DNA of 64,000 nt from positions 558,001 to 622,000 of the forward strand of contig NZ_QKTV01000001.1 in assembly GCF_003362725.1 (NCBI RefSeq), written 5' to 3'. Shown one piece after another: positions 8,354 through 17,038 of the stretch. Numbering within the stretch: the stretch's first letter is position 1; each line of letters opens with the position of its first letter. The position numbers were made by a program, and so were the translations under genes. The DNA is from Winogradskyella aurantiaca. GTDB taxonomy: Bacteria; Bacteroidota; Bacteroidia; Flavobacteriales; Flavobacteriaceae. Below the pieces are notes generated by a model, which saw only the letters and a program-made list of their open reading frames with translations, did no database searches and was not told the DNA's origin.

Positions 8354-8443
8354 GCTTGTTCACATCTTGTGATAACTTTTAGGGCTCTAACGGCCCTTAA
8401 TTGTTATATTTAAAGTTATCTTTTTTGACTTCAATAGTACTTT

Positions 8444-11400
8444 ATGTATTTAATATTTGATACGGAAACTACGGGTCTTCCTAAACGTTGGGATGCGCCC
8501 ATTACAGATACAGATAATTGGCCAAGAGCCGTTCAAATTGCATGGCAACTGCACGATGCCATGGGTAATTGTATAGAACATGAGGACTATCTTATTACCC
8601 CAGAAGGATTTAATGTACCATACGATGCCGAAAAAGTGCATGGTATTTCAACGGAATTAGCACAGGAACAAGGAATCCCTCTAAATGAGGTTCTGGATAA
8701 GTTCAACAAAGCCTTGGCTAAGACCAAGTTCGTGGTTGGACAGAATGTCAAGTTCGACATCAACGTTATGGGTGCAGAGTTTGTACGAGGTGATGTTGTT
8801 AACCCATTACAGGAATTGCCTGTTTTGGATACTTGTACAGAGCATACGGCAGTCTTATGTCAAATACCTGGTGGCCGTGGTGGTAAATTTAAGTTACCAA
8901 CCTTAACAGAGTTACATCAGTTTTTATTTAATATTCCATTTGCCGAGGCGCACAACGCGACGGCCGATGTGGAAGCCACTACACGTTGTTTTCTGGAGCT
9001 CATCAGAAGACGCGAATACACCAAGGAGCAACTGGATGTGCAGCCAGATTATTTTGAGCAGTTTACAAAGCAGAACCCTAAGCAAATCCAGTTTATTGGT
9101 TTAAAGCATATCAATCTCAAGCGCGAAAGTGCTAAGATTAATCAGCGTCTTCAGAAAGCACTGGACGATTCCGCCACCACAGAGATAAGTAGCGATCTTA
9201 AAGAGCAGTTAGCAGCAGTCGAGTTTGTACACCTGCACAACCACTCTCAATTCTCCATCCTTCAGTCCACCATAAGTATCAAGGATTTGGTTTCTGCGGC
9301 TGCCATAGAAGAGATGCCAGCGGTGGCCTTGACCGATCATGGGAATATGATGGGTGCCTTTCATTTTGTACAAGCAATTTCCAACCACAACAAAAGTGTT
9401 AAGGCGCAACATAAAGCTGCCGAAGAATCAGGTGAAACTCCCAAGGGCAAATTAATTACCCCAATTGTGGGATGTGAGTTTTTTGTCTGTGAGAATCATG
9501 AAGATAAAACTAGAAAGGACAACGGCTATCAAATTGTACTTCTAGCTAAGAATAAGAAGGGCTATCACAACTTAGCTAAACTTTCCTCCAAAGCCTTTAC
9601 CGATGGTTTTTATTATGTACCAAGAATTGATAAAAACTTAATCGAGCAATACAAAGAAGACCTCATTTGTCTTACTGGAAACCTATACGGTGAAGTGCCA
9701 AGTAAGGTGCTTAATGTTGGTGAGGCCCAGGCCGAAGCTGCCTTAATCTGGTGGAAGGAACAATTTGGTGATGATTTGTACGTGGAGCTAATGCGTCATA
9801 ATCAGGAAGATGAAAACCGTGTGAACCAGGTGTTGATCCAGTTGGCTAGAAAACATGAGGTGAAGCTAGTGGCCACAAACAATGCCTATTATGTAGATCA
9901 GGAAAGTGCCAATGCCCATGATATTTTGCTTTGCGTTAAGGATGGTGAGAAACAATCGACCCCTATAGGTCGTGGTCGCGGTTACCGTTACGGTTTGCCT
10001 AATCAGGAATACTACTTCAAGTCGTCTGAAGAAATGAAGGCTCTATTCAGGGATGTCCCTGAGGCCATCATCAACATTGAGGAGGTAGTAGAGAAGATTG
10101 AGCCCTTTGAGTTGGCTCGCGATGTCCTGCTACCCAAATTTGATATTCCTGAGGAATTCAAGCATGCTGAAGATGAAGAAGATGGAGGCAAGCGCGGTGA
10201 GAATGCTTATTTAAAACACCTAACTTACGAAGGAGCTAAGAAGCGTTATGGTGAGATAACAGAGGCCATCAAGGAGCGACTGGATTTTGAGTTGGATGTT
10301 ATTCAGAATACAGGATACCCTGGGTACTTTCTAATCGTTGAAGATTTTATTCGCGAGGCACGTAATATGGACGTATCAGTGGGACCAGGGCGAGGGTCTG
10401 CCGCAGGATCCGTTGTAGCCTACTGCCTCTGGATTACCAATATAGATCCTATTAAGTACGATTTGCTATTTGAGCGTTTCCTCAATCCAGATCGTGTAAG
10501 TATGCCTGATATTGATATCGACTTTGATGACGAGGGGCGAGGTCGCGTTATGGATTATGTAATCAATAAGTACGGAGCCAATCAGGTAGCACAAATCATC
10601 ACCTATGGGACTATGGCGGCCAAGTCGTCTATTAGAGATACGGCAAGGGTATTGGACTTACCCTTGGGAGATGCCGACCGTATTGCAAAGTTGATACCCA
10701 ACATGTCCAAACTCGGGAAGATCTTTGGGGTCCCAGAGAAGGAATTGGCTAAGAAGTTCCGTTCTGAGGAACTGGATAAGGTCAATGAACTGCTCAATAT
10801 TTCCGAAGGTCAGGATCTGGAAGCCGAAACGGTGAATCAAGCCAGAGTATTGGAAGGGTCTGTTAGAAATACAGGGATTCATGCTTGTGGTGTGATTATC
10901 ACACCTGACGATATTACCAATTTTGTTCCCGTAGCCACAGCTAAGGATTCCGATTTGTACGTTACACAGTTCGACAACTCTGTGGTGGAGAGTGCTGGAT
11001 TGCTCAAGATGGATTTCTTGGGGTTAAAGACCTTGACCTTAATTAAGGATACGGTCAAAATCGTGAAGGCGAAGCATGGAGTGCAATTGAATCCTGAGAA
11101 TTTCCCTCTGGATGATGAAAAGACCTTTGAGCTCTTCCAGCGTGGTGAAACGGTTGGGATATTCCAATACGAATCACCGGGGATGCAAAAGCATATGAAG
11201 GATCTCAAGCCCACCGTTTTTGATGATCTTATTGCTATGAATGCCCTCTATCGTCCCGGTCCCATGGAATACATACCAAGCTTTATCGCTCGTAAACATG
11301 GGCGGGAAGACATTGATTACGATTTGCCAGAGATGGAAGAATATCTCAAGGAGACTTATGGGATTACGGTCTATCAGGAGCAGGTCATGTTATTGTCGCA

Positions 11401-12829
11401 AAAACTAGCCGATTTTACCAAGGGTGAAGCAGATGTCCTGCGAAAGGCCATGGGTAAAAAGCAGAAGGCGGTACTGGACAAGATGAAGCCCAAGTTCATT
11501 GACCAGGCAGCTTCTAAGGGCATGGACAAGGACAAACTGGAAAAAATATGGAAAGACTGGGAAGCCTTTGCGAGTTATGCTTTTAACAAATCGCACTCAA
11601 CATGCTATGCTTGGATTGCTTACCAAACGGCTTACCTAAAAGCCCATTACCCGGCCGAATATATGGCAGCCGTACTGTCTAATAATATGAATGATATTAA
11701 ATCGGTGACCTTCTTTATGGAAGAGTGTAAGCGTATGCGTTTGCCAGTTCTTGGGCCTGATGTGAATGAGAGTTATTATAAGTTCTCGGTAAATCAGGAC
11801 AATGCTGTGCGCTTTGGAATGGGTGCTATTAAAGGAGTCGGTCATGGGGCGGTGCGCACCATAGTGGATGACCGAAAAGAGAATGGTCATTACAAATCCA
11901 TTTTTGATTTGGCCAAACGTATCGATTTAAGGGCGGCCAATAAAAAGTCTTTTGAAGGGCTTGCCAATGCCGGAGGATTCGATTGTTTTTCTGAAACCCA
12001 CAGAGCTCAGTATTTTGCAAAGGATGGAGATGGTATTACCTTTTTGGAGAAGGCTATAAAATATGGAGCCAAGCATCAGGAAAATGAGAACTCGGCTCAG
12101 GTAAGCTTATTTGGAGCGGCTAGCGAGGTGCAAATAGCAGAACCACAAGTACCACCTTGCGAAACCTGGGGAACCATGGAAAAACTGGCTCGTGAGAAAG
12201 AAGTGGTTGGTATTTATATCTCCGGGCACCCTCTGGATGATTTTAAAATTGAAATGCGCAATTTCTGCAATGGGACGGTCTCCCTATTTAATGATCTGCA
12301 GCAGATTGTCAATAAGGAGGTGACCTTTGGAGGAGTGGTGGCCGACGTGCAGCACCGCACCAGCAAGCAAGGTAAGGGTTGGGCAGCATTTACCATAGAA
12401 GATTATAACGATAGTTTTGAGTTTCGAATTTTTGGAGAAGACTATCTAAAGTTCCGTCATTTTCTGGTTATCAATTCCTTTGTTTATGTTCGGGTTCTGG
12501 TGCGTGAAGGATGGGTCAATCGTGACACTGGGAAACAAGGGGACCCGAGAATTCAATTCAATAACTTCCAGCTATTGCACGATGTTATGGATACCTATGC
12601 TAAAAAATTATCCATAAAACTAAGCATTCACGATTTAGAAAAAGAGCATGTGACACAGCTTAATGAACTGTTGCGCATGCATACCGGTAAACAGGCCTTA
12701 AACTTTGTGATTTATGATGATGCCGATAAGATCAAGTTGCAAATGCCTAGTAGAAAACAAAAGGTTAGCATCTCTCAGGAATTGCTGAATGAACTTGAAG
12801 AAATTGAAGTGCGGTACGGCATTAATTAG
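8444..12829 (+). CDS. dnaE: DNA polymerase III alpha subunit with N-terminal exonuclease domain
   Basis: 1461 residues. Residues 1-195 are a DnaQ-like 3'-5' exonuclease (FDTETTG with Asp6 and Glu8; ADVEATTRC near the end of the domain). A PHP domain starts near residue 260 (FVHLHNHSQFS). The polymerase active site has PDIDIDFDD at residues 688-696, with catalytic Asp689 and Asp691. The tail contains the helix-hairpin-helix and OB-fold (FGGVVADVQHRTSKQGKGW). The chain is about 300 residues longer than E. coli DnaE because of the fused proofreading domain. It is the replicative polymerase. It stands alone, followed by trxA. Confidence 0.96.
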   Translation: MYLIFDTETTGLPKRWDAPITDTDNWPRAVQIAWQLHDAMGNCIEHEDYLITPEGFNVPYDAEKVHGISTELAQEQGIPLNEVLDKFNKALAKTKFVVGQNVKFDINVMGAEFVRGDVVNPLQELPVLDTCTEHTAVLCQIPGGRGGKFKLPTLTELHQFLFNIPFAEAHNATADVEATTRCFLELIRRREYTKEQLDVQPDYFEQFTKQNPKQIQFIGLKHINLKRESAKINQRLQKALDDSATTEISSDLKEQLAAVEFVHLHNHSQFSILQSTISIKDLVSAAAIEEMPAVALTDHGNMMGAFHFVQAISNHNKSVKAQHKAAEESGETPKGKLITPIVGCEFFVCENHEDKTRKDNGYQIVLLAKNKKGYHNLAKLSSKAFTDGFYYVPRIDKNLIEQYKEDLICLTGNLYGEVPSKVLNVGEAQAEAALIWWKEQFGDDLYVELMRHNQEDENRVNQVLIQLARKHEVKLVATNNAYYVDQESANAHDILLCVKDGEKQSTPIGRGRGYRYGLPNQEYYFKSSEEMKALFRDVPEAIINIEEVVEKIEPFELARDVLLPKFDIPEEFKHAEDEEDGGKRGENAYLKHLTYEGAKKRYGEITEAIKERLDFELDVIQNTGYPGYFLIVEDFIREARNMDVSVGPGRGSAAGSVVAYCLWITNIDPIKYDLLFERFLNPDRVSMPDIDIDFDDEGRGRVMDYVINKYGANQVAQIITYGTMAAKSSIRDTARVLDLPLGDADRIAKLIPNMSKLGKIFGVPEKELAKKFRSEELDKVNELLNISEGQDLEAETVNQARVLEGSVRNTGIHACGVIITPDDITNFVPVATAKDSDLYVTQFDNSVVESAGLLKMDFLGLKTLTLIKDTVKIVKAKHGVQLNPENFPLDDEKTFELFQRGETVGIFQYESPGMQKHMKDLKPTVFDDLIAMNALYRPGPMEYIPSFIARKHGREDIDYDLPEMEEYLKETYGITVYQEQVMLLSQKLADFTKGEADVLRKAMGKKQKAVLDKMKPKFIDQAASKGMDKDKLEKIWKDWEAFASYAFNKSHSTCYAWIAYQTAYLKAHYPAEYMAAVLSNNMNDIKSVTFFMEECKRMRLPVLGPDVNESYYKFSVNQDNAVRFGMGAIKGVGHGAVRTIVDDRKENGHYKSIFDLAKRIDLRAANKKSFEGLANAGGFDCFSETHRAQYFAKDGDGITFLEKAIKYGAKHQENENSAQVSLFGAASEVQIAEPQVPPCETWGTMEKLAREKEVVGIYISGHPLDDFKIEMRNFCNGTVSLFNDLQQIVNKEVTFGGVVADVQHRTSKQGKGWAAFTIEDYNDSFEFRIFGEDYLKFRHFLVINSFVYVRVLVREGWVNRDTGKQGDPRIQFNNFQLLHDVMDTYAKKLSIKLSIHDLEKEHVTQLNELLRMHTGKQALNFVIYDDADKIKLQMPSRKQKVSISQELLNELEEIEVRYGIN

Positions 12830-12967
12830 GGATCTGTCTAGGCTGCTGATAGAGATTTGGTTTAACAATGCACATATAAGCAAAACAAATGTTAGGGGTG
12901 TAAGGAATGGGTGATTTTTTGACTAATATTGCACATTAATTGAAGTAGAATATATACACATAATAAT

Positions 12968-13285
12968 ATGGCATTAGAAATAACAGACGCTACGTTTGAA
13001 GAAACAGTTTTAAACAGCGACAAACCAGTAATGGTAGATTTTTGGGCTGCATGGTGTGGTCCATGTAGAATGGTTGGTCCTATCATCGATGAGATCAGCT
13101 CAGAGTATGATGGTAAGGCAGTAGTAGGAAAGGTAGATGTTGATGCTAACCAGGAATTTGCTGCTAAATACGGAGTAAGAAACATTCCAACCGTTTTAGT
13201 GTTTCAAAACGGAGAGGTTGTAGGTCGTCAAGTAGGTGTAGCACCTAAAAATGCGTATGCTGAAGCTTTAGACGCCCTGTTATAA
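12968..13285 (+). CDS. trxA: Thioredoxin
   Basis: 105-residue cytoplasmic thioredoxin without a signal peptide. Active site WCGPC at residues 29-33 and the cis-proline region RNIPTVLVF. It reduces protein disulfides with electrons from thioredoxin reductase, which is not encoded in this window. A strong terminator follows at once, so the gene is probably monocistronic. Confidence 0.97.
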   Translation: MALEITDATFEETVLNSDKPVMVDFWAAWCGPCRMVGPIIDEISSEYDGKAVVGKVDVDANQEFAAKYGVRNIPTVLVFQNGEVVGRQVGVAPKNAYAEALDALL

Positions 13286-13309
13286 TACAGACTTCTAAAA
13301 GAAATGATA

Positions 13310-13339
13310 AAAGGTTTGCCGTAATGGCAAACCTTTTTT
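13310..13339 (+). terminator. Terminator after trxA
   Basis: AAAGGTTTGCC and GGCAAACCTTT form an 11-bp stem with the loop GTAAT, then a T-run. Confidence 0.9.
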
Positions 13340-13357
13340 AGTTTGGACATTTAGCAA

Positions 13358-14287
13358 ATGGATTTACAATTAGAGTTAAATAAGGCAGGAGGGTTTAAAA
13401 ACCTGGATTTGTTGGCCAAGCGGGTTGTTGAAGGCTTTATTGCAGGTATGCATAAGAGTCCTTTCCACGGCTTTTCGGCCGAATTTGCCGAGCACAAAAT
13501 CTATAACCAGGGAGAAAGCACCAGGCATATCGACTGGAAACTCTTTGCTAAGACAGACCGTCTGTATACCAAACGCTATGATGAGGAAACCAATTTAAGG
13601 TGCCACTTGATTTTGGATGGCAGTCCTTCTATGTTCTATCCGGAAAAAAAGTCAACGGATATTAGCAATCTGAATAAAATTGGTTTTTCGGCTTTAGCCT
13701 GTGCTTCGTTGATGCATATACTTAAAAAGCAGCGTGATGCCGTAGGCTTAAGTATTTACAGTGATACCTATAAATTCTATGCCCCCGAAAAGGGGAGTGA
13801 ACGACATCATCAAATGCTATTGGCCCAATTGGCCAATGCCATTATTAAAGAGGATGAAGCCCAACAAACCGCTACCTATACCTATTTGCATCAAATAGCC
13901 GAAAAGATTCATCGTCGGTCGTTGATCTTCTTATTTACCGATATGTTTCAAACAGCACAGAGCGACCAAAAACTGTTTGAAGCGCTTCGCCATTTAAAGT
14001 ACAATAAACACGAGGTAGTATTATTCCATGTGTTTGACAAGGCCACCGAATATATCTTTGATTTTGATAACAACCCCAAGCAATTTATTGATGTGGAGAC
14101 CGGTGATCATATAGATCTGTATCCAGACAATATCAAACAAGATTACGAAACTGCAGTTGCTACCTATTTCAAGGACTTAAAGCTTAAATGCGGACAGTAC
14201 GGTATTAAATACGTGGAGGCGGATATCAAGCAGGGCTTTAATCCCATTTTAACAACCTATATGGTAGAGCGGCAAAAATTTGTTTAG
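13358..14287 (+). CDS. DUF58 domain protein (vWA-like)
   Basis: 309 residues. It shows the DUF58 signature STRHIDWKLFAKTDRLYTK at about residues 49-67 followed by a von Willebrand A-like metal site DGSPSM near residue 90. There is no membrane segment. DUF58 proteins usually accompany MoxR AAA+ ATPases and act in chaperone-like assembly systems, but no moxR gene is next to it here. Function unresolved. Confidence 0.8.
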   Translation: MDLQLELNKAGGFKNLDLLAKRVVEGFIAGMHKSPFHGFSAEFAEHKIYNQGESTRHIDWKLFAKTDRLYTKRYDEETNLRCHLILDGSPSMFYPEKKSTDISNLNKIGFSALACASLMHILKKQRDAVGLSIYSDTYKFYAPEKGSERHHQMLLAQLANAIIKEDEAQQTATYTYLHQIAEKIHRRSLIFLFTDMFQTAQSDQKLFEALRHLKYNKHEVVLFHVFDKATEYIFDFDNNPKQFIDVETGDHIDLYPDNIKQDYETAVATYFKDLKLKCGQYGIKYVEADIKQGFNPILTTYMVERQKFV

Positions 14288-14311
14288 GCGAGCGAATTTT
14301 GAATAAAAATG

Positions 14312-14342
14312 TTTGTTGGGTCAAAAAAGCAATGTATATTTG
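14312..14342 (+). promoter_or_regulatory. Promoter of tRNA-Asp
   Basis: TTTG at 14312-14315, exactly 19 bases, then TATATTTG at 14335-14342: a perfect Bacteroidota sigma-ABfr promoter, 18 bases before the tRNA. Confidence 0.9.
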
Positions 14343-14360
14343 CCCTCGCATTTACGCAAC

Positions 14361-14434
14361 GGTCTGGTAGTTCAGCTGGTTAGAATATCTGCCTGTCACG
14401 CAGGGGGTCGCGGGTTCGAGTCCCGTCCAGACCG
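14361..14434 (+). tRNA. tRNA-Asp (GTC)
   Basis: 74-base cloverleaf: acceptor GGTCTGG paired with CCAGACC, anticodon stem TCTGC/GCAGG around loop CTGTCAC with anticodon GTC, and T-arm GGGTTCGAGTCCC. The 3' CCA is not encoded. A perfect promoter precedes it and a terminator hairpin follows at 14441. Confidence 0.97.
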
Positions 14435-14440
14435 CAAAAA

Positions 14441-14464
14441 GCTTCTTGACAGAGAAGCTTTTTT
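14441..14464 (+). terminator. Terminator after tRNA-Asp
   Basis: GCTTCT/AGAAGC stem with loop TGACAG, then TTTTTT. It is also the first stem-loop of the repeat described next. Confidence 0.85.
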
Positions 14465-14606
14465 AGTATTAAGACGTTGTGTTGTCCAGAGTAAGATCTG
14501 GATAAGTAGTGAGATTCTTATCCTGACAGAATCGTCAGGAAAGAGTTGAACAATGAAAGGCTTTCCTTTTTTCACTTAGTGAAAATCGGGATGCTTTTTT
14601 GTTTTA
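14442..14606 (+). repeat. Structured ~160-base direct repeat, copy 1 (just after tRNA-Asp)
   Basis: 165 bases nearly identical to 16618-16770 except for one internal segment. Four stem-loops in a row are visible: cttct/agaag, TCCAGA/TCTGGA, a variable third one, and TTTTCAC/GTGAAAA, ending in T-rich stretches. In copy 1 the third stem is CCTGAC/GTCAGG. In copy 2 the same place holds an unrelated sequence that again pairs with itself. Confidence 0.85.
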
Positions 14607-14744
14607 GGAGGGTGTCTAAATTGCTTAAAAGGTGTCCAAGAAGGTGTGCACAATAATCTGAAGTTTGCTTCTATAATTTAAAGTAAAATCAGCTGTCCTG
14701 GTAAAATTATTTATCTAAAACCAGATAAAATTTCATGAAATAAG

Positions 14745-14772
14745 AAAAGGTTGTCTTAAAGACAACCTTTTT
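14745..14772 (-). terminator. Terminator of the cold-shock gene
   Basis: AAAAGGTTGTCT/AGACAACCTTTT stem with loop TAA; T-tract on the minus strand after the stop of the cold-shock gene. Confidence 0.85.
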
Positions 14773-14796
14773 ACAAAAATGAACTAAAATAAGTTA

Positions 14797-14988
14797 TTAA
14801 ATAACTTCTACTTGAATAGCGTTTAATCCTTTTTTTCCTTTTTCAGTCATGAAACGAACTTTGTCGTCTTCTCTAATGTCAGAAATTAAACCAGAAGAAT
14901 GAACGAAAATATCTTCCCCGGTTTCATTTGATTTGATAAAGCCAAAACCTTTGGCGTTGTTAAAAAACTTTACGGTGCCTTCTTGCAT
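14797..14988 (-). CDS. Cold-shock domain protein
   Basis: 63 residues, one cold-shock domain. RNP1 KGFGFIK and RNP2 DIFVHSSGL are both intact, so it should bind single-stranded RNA and DNA as an RNA chaperone. A second ATG just upstream (14991) would add one Met. The 260-base stretch before it, after the sigma gene, is AT-rich and may be a long leader of the kind cspA genes have. It lies last in a minus-strand set with the sigma-like and S21-like genes, all inside the direct repeats. Confidence 0.9.
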   Translation of the reverse strand: MQEGTVKFFNNAKGFGFIKSNETGEDIFVHSSGLISDIREDDKVRFMTEKGKKGLNAIQVEVI

Positions 14989-15251
14989 CACATTAAATTT
15001 TAAGTTAATAATTAATCTTGTTTAATTAGAGGTAAATAAGCATAAGACGAAAGCTCTTTTTTATTAAGCCTAGGTTCTATCTAGTTTAAGACCTAAAAAA
15101 ATAAAGTGATGTAAAATAAAATAGGAAGGAGAGTAAAACTCTTTTAACTAATTACTTGAAATACCCTATAATTAAAAAGGTGTTCTAATTTAAACGAGCG
15201 CAAAGTTAAGTCTTTTTTATCTGATAATGAATTCATTGAGTAGTTATTAAC

Positions 15252-16124
15252 TTATCTAGTTACGTTTAAGTAATTAGCTAGAACCTGTATGCTTGATTTT
15301 AGGCGTAATTTTTTAATAGCCAAATCCTTCAATTGTCTTACACGTTCACGAGAAATGCTGAAAGTATGGCCGATTTCCAGTAAGCTCATAGCTTCATCCC
15401 CATTCAATCCAAAATACAATTTAAGCACATCGGCCTCACGTTCGGAAAGTCCGCTCAATGCTGTATTAATGTCTGAGCACATCGACTCATGTAGCAAATT
15501 AGCATCTGGTTTTGGGCTACTTAAATTTTCAATAAGGTTATACCGAGTGGATTCCGAATCTTCCTTTACCGGAGCATCCATGGAAATATGTTTTTTAGAA
15601 TGCTCGTGGCATTGTAGGATTTGTTCTTTAGAAGTTCCTATATGTTGTGCTATTTCGTCTATTGTAGGTTGGCGTTGATATTCCTGCTCAAAAAACGATT
15701 GAAAATTATACATCTTTTGCATCATTGACACCTTATTTAAAGGAAGTCGGATTGTTTTTGAGTTTTCAGAGATGGATTGAATTATTGATTGTCTTATCCA
15801 CCAAACAGCATATGAAATAAACTTAAAGCCTCTTGTTTCGTCAAAGCGCTGGGCAGCCTTAATCAAGCCCATATTACCTTCGTTTATAAGATCAGGCAAA
15901 TTTAAACCACGATTCTGATATTGTTTAGCAACAGAAATCACAAAACGTAAATTTGCTGAGACTAGAGTATTTAATGCTTTATTATCACCCTCTCTAATGA
16001 GCTTAGCTAGTTCCACCTCTTTTTCACCATTAATCAATGGGAGTTTATTTACCTCTAGTAAATACCGGTCAAGAGAAACAGTATCCCTTGAGGTGATTTT
16101 CTCAGTAATTTTTAGCTGTCTCAT
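15252..16124 (-). CDS. RpoD-like group-2-type sigma factor, divergent paralogue
   Basis: 290 residues. Starts MRQLKITEKITSRDTVSLDR, like the short housekeeping RpoD of Bacteroidota. Region 2 is well kept (LPDLINEGNMGLIKAAQRFDETRG, split here by 2.2 and 2.3; then KFISYAVWWIRQSI). Region 3 is far more divergent (NVSMMQKMYNFQSFFEQEYQRQP-like stretch), and region 4.2 reads LLEIGHTFSISRERVRQLKD. The changes suggest a specialised sigma factor recognising promoters related to, but not the same as, those of the main sigma. It sits between a variant S21 gene (82 bases upstream) and a cold-shock gene, inside a pair of direct repeats. The genome's main rpoD is expected elsewhere. Confidence 0.85.
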   Translation of the reverse strand: MRQLKITEKITSRDTVSLDRYLLEVNKLPLINGEKEVELAKLIREGDNKALNTLVSANLRFVISVAKQYQNRGLNLPDLINEGNMGLIKAAQRFDETRGFKFISYAVWWIRQSIIQSISENSKTIRLPLNKVSMMQKMYNFQSFFEQEYQRQPTIDEIAQHIGTSKEQILQCHEHSKKHISMDAPVKEDSESTRYNLIENLSSPKPDANLLHESMCSDINTALSGLSEREADVLKLYFGLNGDEAMSLLEIGHTFSISRERVRQLKDLAIKKLRLKSSIQVLANYLNVTR

Positions 16125-16206
16125 ACCAAAATTTTTAAAGGTGAAGGTTAAACATTTGATCTATTTGAAACCAACTCATTCTCCTTAATCAAATTTCTTG
16201 AATTGA

Positions 16207-16410
16207 TTAAATATCCTCATGGCCTTGTGATCTAAGATAAGCAGCCTTGTGCTGGGCTTTCTGTAATTGAAGTCGTTTTTTCTTTGAAGGTTTTGTGAAG
16301 TGTTTGCGTTCTCTTAGTTCTTCCTTCTGTTTAACATTTTTTACTTTTCGTCTATATCGTTTAATGGCACGATCGATATTTTCACCTTCTTTAATAAGGA
16401 TTTTTAACAT
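16207..16410 (-). CDS. Ribosomal protein bS21, divergent copy
   Basis: 67 residues: MLKILIKEGENIDRAIKRYR, the S21 start, followed by a very basic chain ending in AAYLRSQGHEDI. It is slightly longer than the ~64-residue bS21 usual in flavobacteria. In Bacteroidota bS21 helps hide the anti-Shine-Dalgarno end of 16S rRNA, so a variant could alter mRNA choice. No strong Shine-Dalgarno is seen before this ATG (AAGAGAAT only). First gene of the S21-sigma-cold-shock set. Whether it is the only S21 gene in the genome cannot be seen here. Confidence 0.85.
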   Translation of the reverse strand: MLKILIKEGENIDRAIKRYRRKVKNVKQKEELRERKHFTKPSKKKRLQLQKAQHKAAYLRSQGHEDI

Positions 16411-17038
16411 ATTCTCTTGAGTTTTGAAATTAGTAATTAACTAAATTCTAAAAAGCAACCGTATCAGAATTGATAAGTATCACAGAAGTAGGACCAGATG
16501 CTAAAAAGATACTGCTGAAGTGCGCTTAAAAAAAGGAAAAGGACTTTAAAGAACTTGAGTTGGTAAGTTACATTCGTTTATTGGGTAATGCAATTAATAG
16601 TCAACTTAATATTAGAACTTCTTGACAGAGAAGCTTTTTTAGTATTAAGACGTTGTGTTGTCCAGAGTAAGATCTGGATATGTAGTGAGATTCTCAAGGA
16701 AATTGAGAGTTGAACAATGAAAGGCTTTCCTTTTTTCACTTAGTGAAAATCGGGATGCTTTTTTGTTTTAAGGAAATTCTTTCAGGGTTGTAACCCGATC
16801 CTATCATCTTCAAGATAGTCACGTTTAGAAACAGGATATGATCCTTGTGACATGTATTAAAAAGCAAATGGGATTAAAAATAATCCAATCATCTTCGGAT
16901 ACTGCATTTTAGTCTATAGTTATATGTAATTGAGCGAATCAAGTACTTAAAATTCTTAGGTCTTCTTTACCTTTTTGTATTCTTTCAATAGACGAGTACA
17001 AGATCATTGAATAGTCATAACATTTAAACCAGTGAATC
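16411..17038. other. Gap between S21-like gene and sulfatase: repeat copy 2
   Basis: No credible gene. 16455-16530 has a short open stretch without a start codon, perhaps the end of a lost gene (reads ELISITEVGPDAKKILLKCA). Repeat copy 2 fills 16618-16770. The rest, AT-rich, must hold the sulfatase promoter and the S21 promoter on the other strand, but no convincing boxes were found. Confidence 0.5.
16618..16770 (+). repeat. Structured direct repeat, copy 2
   Basis: 153 bases, nearly identical to 14442-14606. The internal variable stem is TCTCAA/TTGAGA with loop GGAAA, where copy 1 has CCTGAC/GTCAGG. Here no tRNA precedes the repeat, so it looks like a duplicated tRNA-flanking segment that closes the far end of the cassette. 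Confidence 0.85.

Larger units (their letters stand above)
14435..14796. other. Gap between tRNA-Asp and csp: repeat, GGTGTC repeats, terminator
   Basis: No credible gene. It holds the tRNA terminator and repeat copy 1 up to 14606. Then come three imperfect copies of aGGTGTnYa at 14611-14617, 14631-14637 and 14643-14649, which resemble arm-type sites of integrative elements. A terminator for the minus-strand cold-shock gene follows at 14745-14772. An open frame reading through the tRNA here is spurious. Confidence 0.6.

Noticed and set aside
14313-14549. 78-codon open frame across tRNA-Asp
   Set aside because: It reads the tRNA as protein (GGRGFESRP is the usual artefact of the T-arm) and runs into the structured repeat.
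16455-16530. Possible gene remnant ending LLKCA
   Set aside because: No start codon and only ~24 codons; could be chance.
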